Translations under genes and position numbers: made by a program | Assembly (NCBI RefSeq): GCF_002217285.1 | Contig: NZ_MUGW01000022.1 | Location: 99,999 to 163,998 of the forward strand | Direction: 5' to 3' | Length of the DNA: 64,000 nucleotides | DNA from: Flavobacterium hercynium | GTDB taxonomy: Bacteria; Bacteroidota; Bacteroidia; Flavobacteriales; Flavobacteriaceae | The notes under the pieces: generated by a model | Seen by the model: only the letters and a program-made list of their open reading frames with translations | What the model was told of the DNA's origin: nothing | The model's database searches: none | In this document: positions 8,802 through 16,091 of the stretch, piece after piece | How the letters are laid out: the number at the start of each line of letters is the position of its first letter | Position numbering within the stretch: the stretch's first letter is position 1

Positions 8802-11018
8802 ATGTTTAAAAACGTTAAAACAATTTTTGTTTTAATTTTATTGAGTTCGTTCGGTATGAACGCGCAAAATAAAGTTCCGGTTTATCTTGATGATAAAAAG
8901 TCAATTAGTGAACGTGTAGAAGATGCACTTTCAAAAATGACTACAGAAGAAAAAATTGCAATGATTCATGCGCAGTCAAAATTTAGTTCACCAGGAGTAC
9001 CACGTCTGGGAATTCCTGAAAACTGGATGACGGATGGTCCACACGGAATTCGTACTGAAGTTTTATGGGACGAATGGGAGCAGGCAGGATGGACAAATGA
9101 TTCTTGTATCGCATTTCCGGCATTAACAGCGCTTTCTGCAACATGGAATAAAGAGTTGTCTTTATTGTATGGAAAATCAATAGGAGAAGAAGCACGTTAC
9201 CGTAATAAAAACGTATTATTAGGTCCTGGAGTTAATATTTACAGATCACCATTAAACGGACGTAATTTTGAATACATGGGAGAAGATCCTTTTTTGGCTG
9301 CAAAAATGGTCGTTCCTTATATTAAAGGTGTACAATCAAATGGTGTTGCTGCCTGTGTAAAACACTTTGCTTTAAACAATCAGGAAACAAACCGTAATTC
9401 TGTAAACGTAATTGTTGATGATCGTGCTTTGTACGAAATTTATTTGCCTGCGTTCAAAGCTGCCGTTCAGGAAGGTGATGCATGGTCAATTATGGGGTCT
9501 TACAATAAATACAAAGGACAGCAATGTTGTCACAACGAATTCTTATTAAACGATATTCTTCGTAAAGAATGGGGATTTAAAGGTGTTGTAGTTTCAGATT
9601 GGGGAGGTGTAAACGATACTAAACAAGCTATTTTTAATGGCTTGGATTTAGAATTTGGTTCTTGGACAAACGGATTGACTTGGGGAACCAGCAATGCGTA
9701 TGATAACTACTATTTGGCAAAACCATATTCTACTATGATTGCTAAAGGTGAAGTAGGAACTAAAGAATTAGATGAAAAAGTACGCAGAGTATTGCGTTTA
9801 TCTTTTTTAACTACGATGAACAGAAACAGACCTTTTGGATCTTTTGGAACAAAGGAACATGCTGATGCAGGATTAAAAATTGCTCAGGAAGGAATTGTAT
9901 TGCTTCAAAATAAAAACAATGTGTTGCCAATTGACCTTGCTAAAACTAAAAAAATAGCGGTTATTGGAGAGAACGCAATTAAAATGATGACTGTTGGTGG
10001 AGGAAGTTCTTCATTGAAAGCAAGATACGAAATCACGCCACTTGAAGGGTTAAAGAAAAGAATTGGGAATCAGGCAGAAATAGTATATGCTCGTGGATAT
10101 GTTGGTGATCCAACAAGTAATTACAATGGTGTTGTAGCTAAAGTAAGTTTAGAAGAAAAGCGTTCGCAAGCGGAATTAACAGCTGAAGCTTTGAAAATTG
10201 CTAAAGATGCTGATGTTGTTTTGTTTATCGGTGGATTGAACAAAAGTGAACATCAGGATGACGAAGGATTTGATCGTAAAGAATTAGGCTTGCCTTATGG
10301 TCAGGATAAATTGATCACTGATTTAGTGAAAGTAAATAAAAACGTTGTTTTTGTAAATATTTCAGGAAACGCTGTAGCAATGCCGTGGGTAAACGAAGTT
10401 CCGGGAATTGTACAAGGATGGTTTTTAGGTACAGAAGCTGGAAATGCTTTGGCTAGTGTATTAGTTGGAGATGTTAATCCATCTGGAAAATTAACATTTA
10501 CTTTCCCTGTAAAATTAGCTGATAATGGAGCACATGCTCTAGGAGAATTTCCTGGTGGAGATGATGTAAAATACAATGAAAGCATTTTTGTTGGATACCG
10601 TTGGGCAGACAAGCAAAAAGCAAAACCACTATTTGCTTTCGGTCATGGTTTAAGCTACACTACTTTCGAATACGGAAAAGTGACAGCAGATAAAAAACAA
10701 TTAGGTTTAGGAGATCAGATTACATTCTCTGTTACCGTTAAAAACACTGGAAAAAGAGAAGGTTCAGAAATTGTTCAGCTTTACATCAGTGATTTAAAAT
10801 CATCATTACCACGTCCGATCAAAGAATTAAAAGGATTTGAGAAAGTTTCGCTTCAGGCTGGTGAAGAAAAAACAGTAACTTTTACAGTAGATAAAGCTGC
10901 TTTAAGCTTTTTTGATGATAAAAAACACGACTGGGTTGCGGAGCCGGGAGCTTTTGAAGCTATCATAGGAGCATCTGCTACCGATATAAAATCAAAAGTG
11001 AGTTTCTCACTTAAATAA
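8802..11018 (+). CDS. Secreted GH3 beta-glucosidase (BglX-like)
   Basis: 738 residues with signal peptide MFKNVKTIFVLILLSSFG...NAQ. GH3 barrel motifs are WMTDGPHGIR, LNGRNFEYMGEDPF, KHFALNNQETNR and VVSDWGGVND, with predicted nucleophile Asp266. The second domain has VGGGSSSLKA and SGKLTFTFPV, then FVGYRW, FGHGLSYTTFEY and a C-terminal Fn3-like domain (VKNTGKREGSEIVQLYI). It is a periplasmic exo-beta-glycosidase, clearly a paralogue of the 4239-6689 product but without the EF-hand-like loop. It lies directly downstream of the SusR-like regulator and ends at a strong terminator, so it is probably a single regulated gene. Confidence 0.93.
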   Translation: MFKNVKTIFVLILLSSFGMNAQNKVPVYLDDKKSISERVEDALSKMTTEEKIAMIHAQSKFSSPGVPRLGIPENWMTDGPHGIRTEVLWDEWEQAGWTNDSCIAFPALTALSATWNKELSLLYGKSIGEEARYRNKNVLLGPGVNIYRSPLNGRNFEYMGEDPFLAAKMVVPYIKGVQSNGVAACVKHFALNNQETNRNSVNVIVDDRALYEIYLPAFKAAVQEGDAWSIMGSYNKYKGQQCCHNEFLLNDILRKEWGFKGVVVSDWGGVNDTKQAIFNGLDLEFGSWTNGLTWGTSNAYDNYYLAKPYSTMIAKGEVGTKELDEKVRRVLRLSFLTTMNRNRPFGSFGTKEHADAGLKIAQEGIVLLQNKNNVLPIDLAKTKKIAVIGENAIKMMTVGGGSSSLKARYEITPLEGLKKRIGNQAEIVYARGYVGDPTSNYNGVVAKVSLEEKRSQAELTAEALKIAKDADVVLFIGGLNKSEHQDDEGFDRKELGLPYGQDKLITDLVKVNKNVVFVNISGNAVAMPWVNEVPGIVQGWFLGTEAGNALASVLVGDVNPSGKLTFTFPVKLADNGAHALGEFPGGDDVKYNESIFVGYRWADKQKAKPLFAFGHGLSYTTFEYGKVTADKKQLGLGDQITFSVTVKNTGKREGSEIVQLYISDLKSSLPRPIKELKGFEKVSLQAGEEKTVTFTVDKAALSFFDDKKHDWVAEPGAFEAIIGASATDIKSKVSFSLK

Positions 11019-11045
11019 TTTCATTATTTCTAAAATTGGTTGGTT

Positions 11046-11086
11046 GTAAAGCTGCAATTGTAAAAAGTTGCAGCTTTACTTTTTTA
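11046..11086 (+). terminator. Strong rho-independent terminator
   Basis: GTAAAGCTGCAA (11046-11057) pairs perfectly with TTGCAGCTTTAC (11068-11079), followed by a T tract. It closes the GH3 transcript. Confidence 0.9.
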
Positions 11087-11254
11087 AAATTTGTCTTTAG
11101 AAAATTCACCATTAATATATTAATTAAGCGATATGTTTTACCTTATTTTAAATAGCCTCATTAAGATATTAAAGATTTTAATTTAGCCACAGCTTAATTA
11201 ATTCTAATAGCTTAGTTTCAAGAAATAAAATAGTTCTTGTTTAAAAACAGTATT

Positions 11255-11902
11255 ATGAAAAAAGTTATACTTGGTGCTATTATTTTATTTTTAGCACAAA
11301 ACCTTTCGGCGCAAAGCCTAAACAAAATGCAGTGGTTTAATGAACCTGAAAAATGGGAGATTAAAAACAATGCATTAATTATGAATGTTACTGCCAATAG
11401 CGATTATTGGCGTATTTCGCACTACGGATTTACTGTAGATGATGCTCCATTTTATTACGCAAATTATGGTGGTGAATTTGAGGCAAAAGTAAAATTGACA
11501 GGAAATTATATTGCCCGTTTTGATCAAATGGGATTAATGATTCGTGTAGACGAGAAAAATTACATCAAAACCGGAGTTGAATTTGTAGATGGTAAATTCA
11601 ATATCAGTACTGTGGTTACACACGACAAAAGCGATTGGAGTGTAACTACCTTAGAAAAAGCACCGCCATTTATCTGGATCAAAGCCGTAAGAAGATTAGA
11701 TGCTATCGAAGTATTTTATTCTTTTGATGACAAAACGTATATCATGACACGCAATGCACCCTTAGAGGATAACAAACCTGTTATGGTGGGTTTGATGGCA
11801 GCATCACCTGACGGAAAAGGTTTTGAAGCTAAATTTGAAAACTTTACCGTTAAGCACCTGCCGGACCAGCGCAGAGCAGAATGGCTTAAAAATCACCAAT
11901 AA
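11255..11902 (+). CDS. Secreted DUF1349 (concanavalin A-like) protein
   Basis: 215 residues from the ATG at 11255. An in-frame TTG at 11237 would only add six residues before MKKVILGAIILFLAQNLSAQ, a clean signal peptide, so I prefer the ATG. The body matches DUF1349: an early MQWFNEP, a beta sandwich with FDQMGLMIRVDEKNYIKTG, a central WIKAVRRLDAIEVFYSFD, and VGLMAASPDGKGFEAKFENF near the end. The family has a concanavalin A-like fold and often sits in glycan-degradation loci, where glycan binding or hydrolysis is suspected. It is 32 bases before an acyltransferase gene on the same strand. Confidence 0.8.
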   Translation: MKKVILGAIILFLAQNLSAQSLNKMQWFNEPEKWEIKNNALIMNVTANSDYWRISHYGFTVDDAPFYYANYGGEFEAKVKLTGNYIARFDQMGLMIRVDEKNYIKTGVEFVDGKFNISTVVTHDKSDWSVTTLEKAPPFIWIKAVRRLDAIEVFYSFDDKTYIMTRNAPLEDNKPVMVGLMAASPDGKGFEAKFENFTVKHLPDQRRAEWLKNHQ

Positions 11903-11934
11903 ATAAATCTAACATTTAACCAAAAACCAAAACA

Positions 11935-13071
11935 ATGAGTTCAGTCACTACCGACATTAAACCAAAAAAACATTATGAAATTTTAGATGGTTTACGTGGA
12001 GTTGCCGCAATTTTAGTTGTTGCCTTCCATGTTTTCGAAACGTTTGCCTTAGGAAACCGTTTTGAGCAAATTATCAATCACGGTTATCTTGCCGTTGATT
12101 TCTTTTTTCTTTTATCAGGATTCGTTGTAGCCTATGCTTATGATGATCGCTGGGTAAAGATGACCCAATGGGAATTTTACAAACGACGTTTGATTCGTCT
12201 GCAACCCATGGTCATTATGGGAATGATCATTGGAGCCGCCTTGTTTTATTTTCAGGCTTCAGATACTGTGTTTCCTCAAATAGCAGGAACTCCCGTATGG
12301 AAAGTTATTTTAGTTATGTTAATTGGTTTTACCTTAATTCCTTTGCCTCCATCAGCAGATATTAGAGGTTGGGGAGAAATGCATTCGCTAAATGGTCCTG
12401 CATGGTCTTTATTTTTCGAGTACATCGCTAATATTTTATATGCTGTACTATTTCGCAGATTTTCTAATAAAGTCCTTTCAATTTTTGTGTTGGTATTTGC
12501 TGTAATGGTCGTTAACTATACCGTTTTTGGTACAAAAGGAGATGTTATTGGCGGATGGTCATTGAACGCGGAACAGTTAAATGTTGGTTTTACCCGTTTG
12601 CTATATCCATTCTTTGCCGGTATTTTACTTTCTCGTTTAGGAAAATTAATTCACATAAAAGGCGCATTCTGGGCTTGTAGTATTTTGATAACAATCGTTT
12701 TGGCATTGCCTCGTTTTGGAGACGAAAACACGCTTTGGATGAATGGTTTGTACGAATCATTTTGTATTATCTTGATATTCCCGCTTATCGTTGCCATTGG
12801 TGCCGGAGGAGAAATAAAAAATGCATTTTCACTTAAAATTTGTAAAATATTAGGCGACATTTCATATCCAATTTATATTACCCATTATCCACTAATTTAT
12901 TGGTTCACAGCTTGGGTTATCGATAATAAAATAACTATGGAAGATGGCTACTTAGTGGGAATTGGAGTAGTTGTAACCAGTATTGTGATCGCTTACTTGT
13001 GCTTAAAATTATATGATGAACCAGTTAGAAACTGGCTTCAAAATAAGTTTCAGAAGAGAGTGGTTGCTTAG
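11935..13071 (+). CDS. Acyltransferase 3 family membrane protein
   Basis: 378 residues with about ten hydrophobic segments. The start YEILDGLRGVAAILVVAFHV is the hallmark of acyltransferase 3 (OafA/WecH type): the first helix with the RG pair and the conserved His, followed by HGYLAVDFFFLLSGFVVAYA and the RLIRLQPM loop. These inner-membrane enzymes move acyl groups, often acetyl, to exported or surface carbohydrates. The gene follows the DUF1349 gene closely. A link to the esterase at 3324-4211 (putting acyl groups on versus taking them off) is possible but not shown. Confidence 0.88.
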   Translation: MSSVTTDIKPKKHYEILDGLRGVAAILVVAFHVFETFALGNRFEQIINHGYLAVDFFFLLSGFVVAYAYDDRWVKMTQWEFYKRRLIRLQPMVIMGMIIGAALFYFQASDTVFPQIAGTPVWKVILVMLIGFTLIPLPPSADIRGWGEMHSLNGPAWSLFFEYIANILYAVLFRRFSNKVLSIFVLVFAVMVVNYTVFGTKGDVIGGWSLNAEQLNVGFTRLLYPFFAGILLSRLGKLIHIKGAFWACSILITIVLALPRFGDENTLWMNGLYESFCIILIFPLIVAIGAGGEIKNAFSLKICKILGDISYPIYITHYPLIYWFTAWVIDNKITMEDGYLVGIGVVVTSIVIAYLCLKLYDEPVRNWLQNKFQKRVVA

Positions 13072-13078
13072 AAAAGGG

Positions 13079-13240
13079 GCTAAGGTTCTAAGTTGCTGAG
13101 GTTATTGCAGAAATCATACAGGCTCTTACACTTTGTAAAAACTTAGAACCTTAGCAACTTAGTATCTCAGTACCTAAAAAAGGGAAAGGTTCAAAAGAAC
13201 CTTTGTCCCTTTGAACCTTTGCAACTCTGAACCTTTATAA
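13079..13240. repeat. Long intergenic inverted repeat between convergent genes
   Basis: GCTAAGGTTCTAAGTT (13079-13094) pairs perfectly over 16 bases with AACTTAGAACCTTAGC (13140-13155). A second cluster follows with repeated GAACCTTTG/TTTGAACCTTTG text (about 13185-13238). It lies between the acyltransferase and OYE genes, which converge, and may stop transcription both ways or be a mobile-repeat relic. Confidence 0.75.
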
Positions 13241-13244
13241 AAAT

Positions 13245-14351
13245 TTATTCTAAAATCAATTCAGCTAAAGCTTCTTTACTGAAACCTTTTAGAGCATCAG
13301 TTTTTCCTGCTTTAATTTTTGCAACCCAGTTTGGATCAGACAAAAGAGGTCTTCCAACAGCAACAAGATCAAAATCACCTCTGTCGAAACGTCTGTTTAA
13401 TTCTTCTAAAGAAGTTGGCTGAGAACTTTCTCCTGCAAAAGCACCAAAGAAATCACCTGAAAGTCCAACAGAACCTACTGTAATAGTTGGAGCTCCTGTT
13501 ACTTTCTTAGCCCATCCTGCAAAGTTTAAATCAGATTCTTCAAATTCAGGTTCCCAAAATCTGCGTTGTGAACAGTGTAAGATATCAACTCCGGCATCAA
13601 CAAGAGGCGTAAGCCAGGCTTCTAATTCCTGTGGATTTTTTGCCAGTTTATAATTGTAATCAGAAGGTTTGAATTGAGAAAAACGCATAATTACAGCGAA
13701 ATCATTACCTACTTGTTTTCTGATTTCCTTAACCACTTCAATAGCAAAACGATTACGTTCCGGAAGTGTTTTACCACCATAAATATCAGTACGTAAGTTT
13801 GTTTCAGCTCTAAAGAACTGGTCGATCAAATAACCGTGAGCACCGTGAATTTCGATAGTATCAAAACCTAATCTTTTAGCATCAGCTGCTGCTTTTCCAA
13901 AAGCAAGTATAGTGTCTTCAATGTCTTTTTCAGACATCGTATTTCCGTTATTAAAGTCTGGTCGGTTTAATCCTGACGGACCTTCAAAAGGAACAGGAGG
14001 AACCCATCCTGAATGATGATTGTCCATAATTCCCATGTGCCAGATTTGTGGTCCCATCTGACCTCCGGCTGTATGTACTTCATCGATCACTTTTTTCCAT
14101 CCTTTTAACGCTTCGTCTCCATGAAAATGAGGAACGTTAGCGTCATTTGATGATGAAAGTCTGTCGATTACAGTTCCTTCAGATAATATTAGACCAACTT
14201 CGCCTTCAGCTCTTTTTTGGTAGTAAGAAGCTACTGCATCAGTTGGAACTCCGTTTGGAGAAAATGAGCGCGTCATAGGCGCCATTACGATTCTATTTTT
14301 AAGATTTAACGTTTTTAAGTTAAATGGCGAAAACAGGTTGTTTGTACTCAT
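13245..14351 (-). CDS. Old Yellow Enzyme family FMN oxidoreductase (alkene reductase)
   Basis: 368 residues. The start NLFSPFNLKTLNLKNRIVMA is the OYE beta-barrel opening with APMTR at the FMN site. Further on are IEIHGAHGYLIDQFF (substrate/FMN loop), the N-terminal half of which carries the His-Gly-Ala-His signature, and VAVGRPLLSDPNW near the end (phosphate binding). Such enzymes use NAD(P)H to reduce activated alkenes, nitro-esters and other electrophiles in the cytosol. It is 6 bases downstream of an ArsR gene, so the two form an operon that probably responds to reactive electrophiles. Confidence 0.92.
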   Translation of the reverse strand: MSTNNLFSPFNLKTLNLKNRIVMAPMTRSFSPNGVPTDAVASYYQKRAEGEVGLILSEGTVIDRLSSSNDANVPHFHGDEALKGWKKVIDEVHTAGGQMGPQIWHMGIMDNHHSGWVPPVPFEGPSGLNRPDFNNGNTMSEKDIEDTILAFGKAAADAKRLGFDTIEIHGAHGYLIDQFFRAETNLRTDIYGGKTLPERNRFAIEVVKEIRKQVGNDFAVIMRFSQFKPSDYNYKLAKNPQELEAWLTPLVDAGVDILHCSQRRFWEPEFEESDLNFAGWAKKVTGAPTITVGSVGLSGDFFGAFAGESSQPTSLEELNRRFDRGDFDLVAVGRPLLSDPNWVAKIKAGKTDALKGFSKEALAELILE

Positions 14352-14357
14352 AGTAAT

Positions 14358-14660
14358 TTACAAATTAGATTGAATTAATTTACTGAGTGCTTCAAAGGCA
14401 CCTTCGTTGCGTTTATAGTAAGTCCATTGTCCAACGCGTTTGGATTCTACAAATCCGGCACGTTGTAAAAGAGACAGGTATTCAGAAACTGTTGATTGCG
14501 TTAGTCCGGCTTTGGCTTGAATTTGTCCCACACAAACACCGTGTTCAAATCCGCCGTACTGAAGTTGATCCGGAAAATTTATTTCGGGTTCTTTTAACCA
14601 TTCCAACATCTGTAATCGAGACTTGTTGGAGAGTGCTTTAAAAATTTCTACATTTTCCAT
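14358..14660 (-). CDS. ArsR family winged-helix repressor
   Basis: 100 residues. It opens with IFKALSNKSRLQMLEWLKEP and has the recognition region AGLTQSTVSEYLSLLQRAGF followed by the wing VGQWTYYKRN. No metal-binding CxC pair of the classical ArsR/SmtB type is present, but two cysteines are: one lies in HGVCVGQIQ just before the DNA-binding helices. A thiol-based or ligand-based response to electrophiles is therefore plausible. It is co-directional with and 6 bases before the OYE gene. An inverted repeat lies inside its own promoter, so it is probably autoregulated. The mRNA may be leaderless. Confidence 0.9.
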   Translation of the reverse strand: MENVEIFKALSNKSRLQMLEWLKEPEINFPDQLQYGGFEHGVCVGQIQAKAGLTQSTVSEYLSLLQRAGFVESKRVGQWTYYKRNEGAFEALSKLIQSNL

Positions 14661-14664
14661 GGAG

Positions 14665-14694
14665 CAAAGATATCGACTTTTCCCGATATACCAA
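14665..14694 (-). promoter_or_regulatory. Promoter with internal ArsR operator
   Basis: On the minus strand TTG (14694-14692), 19 bases, then TATCTTTG (14672-14665) is an excellent Bacteroidetes promoter (TTG-N19-TAnnTTTG). Between and overlapping the boxes lies ATATCG (14670-14675) N8 CGATAT (14684-14689), an exact inverted repeat placed to block RNA polymerase. The -7 box ends 4 bases before the ArsR start codon, so transcription would begin at or next to the ATG. Confidence 0.75.
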
Positions 14695-14877
14695 TTAAGT
14701 AATTAAATTTTACCAAAAAATTAAGACTAGGGAAGAGAAAAGTAGCAGGATTGCAGACATATTTTCTAAGAAGTATTTATATTTGCTTTTCATTGAATCA
14801 AAAGCTATGAAGTTTTTTTAAGATAAAATTTAAGATAAAATTCAAGATATAAAACCCCCAAATTAATACAATTGATT

Positions 14878-15372
14878 ATGAAAAAAACACTACTTATTTT
14901 AGCCTTCTTATGTTGTATAATAACAAGTTCAAATGCTCAGGTTGTGGGTACAGATGTTGGTGATATTGCACCGGAAATTGACCTGCCGGATACCAAAGGA
15001 GTAAATCAGGTATTATCTTCTTTGAGAGGAGATTATGTATTGGTTGATTTTTGGGCTTCATGGTGTGGACCTTGCATTAAAGAACAACCGCAATTGATAA
15101 AGCTACACAATACGTATGCCGGCAAGTTTTCTATTTTCAGTATTTCTATGGATACTAAAAAGCCACTTTGGTTAGCAGCGATTGCCAAACAAAAACTGCC
15201 TTGGATTCAGGTAAGTGACTTAAAATACTGGAAATCTCCGGTTGTTGCAGACTATATGCTGCAATCTGTACCATTGAATTTCTTAATAGACAAAAACGGA
15301 ATTATAGTAGCAAAAAACATTCACGGAAATGCTTTGGATGAAAAACTTAAAAGCTTGTTGGCGCCACAATAA
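14878..15372 (+). CDS. TlpA/ResA-like periplasmic thiol-disulfide protein
   Basis: 164 residues from the ATG at 14878; a TTG two codons earlier is in frame but unnecessary. A signal peptide (KKTLLILAFLCCIITSSNAQ) is followed by a thioredoxin fold: IAPEIDLPDTKG, then VDFWASWCGPCIKEQP with the redox pair Cys63-Cys66, and the cis-proline region SVPLNFLIDKNG. It would reduce disulfides in the periplasm, for example of cytochrome c maturation or damaged proteins. It stands alone, ends at a terminator, and has no cytochrome genes beside it. Confidence 0.9.
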   Translation: MKKTLLILAFLCCIITSSNAQVVGTDVGDIAPEIDLPDTKGVNQVLSSLRGDYVLVDFWASWCGPCIKEQPQLIKLHNTYAGKFSIFSISMDTKKPLWLAAIAKQKLPWIQVSDLKYWKSPVVADYMLQSVPLNFLIDKNGIIVAKNIHGNALDEKLKSLLAPQ

Positions 15373-15408
15373 ACAATTTCATTTTAAGCATGAAATAACA
15401 GTATAAAA

Positions 15409-15441
15409 AAAGTCCAATTCATAAGAATTGGACTTTTTTGT
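15409..15441 (+). terminator. Rho-independent terminator after TlpA-like gene
   Basis: AGTCCAATTC (15411-15420), loop ATAA, GAATTGGACT (15425-15434), then TTTTTT. Confidence 0.9.
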
Positions 15442-15489
15442 TGATCTACTCTCAATCATTTTTGTTTGGGTAAAACTATTTAGCAATAA

Positions 15490-15864
15490 TTAGTTTACTA
15501 TTTTCTTTACGCCTCCGTAACTCGTTTTCAACATTTCTCTGATCTGAAACTGCGTTTTATTTCTGGTTACATTTTTCCATTCTTTAAAATCATAAAGATG
15601 AATTTTATCCGCGTAAGGATTCGTAACAAAGAACAGTCTGGAAATCGAAAACTTATATTGTTTTATTTCATTAGAAATTTGACGATTCGGCACTATAATT
15701 AAAATTGTTTCCCACTTCAGAAAATCTTTCGGTACATCATTTCGTTCGGTTAGACCAAGCGACTCAAAAAAAGCAACTATTTTCTGATCATTAAGTTTGT
15801 CAATCTGCTGATCAACGCTTTTTAGGGTGCTATGAAGTCTTGTCTCATTTTTGATAACAGTCAT
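15490..15864 (-). CDS. Hypothetical protein, 124 residues
   Basis: Not recognised. It has no signal peptide or membrane helix and looks like a soluble alpha/beta protein (DFLKWETILIIVPNRQI; FSISRLFFVTNPYADKIHLY). Codon use resembles its neighbours, and the frame is open from a proper ATG. It stands alone between the TlpA-like gene (convergent) and the GH2 gene (divergent). A real gene is likely but its role is unknown. Confidence 0.6.
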   Translation of the reverse strand: MTVIKNETRLHSTLKSVDQQIDKLNDQKIVAFFESLGLTERNDVPKDFLKWETILIIVPNRQISNEIKQYKFSISRLFFVTNPYADKIHLYDFKEWKNVTRNKTQFQIREMLKTSYGGVKKIVN

Positions 15865-16091
15865 GGCACAAAATTGTTTTGATTGATTTACTAGTATAAA
15901 ATTACATCAAATGATAAAAACTTTCCTGCACTATAGCCATTAGAATGATTCTAAATTTTTAAAACCAAATTTCAGGCTATTCTAATGAAAACAAATACAT
16001 CATAATTTGATAAAATACTATTATTTTAATCGGTTTAAAAACAATATTTTTATCGCTATTTGCAAACCAAGTTTTATTAACCATATTATTT

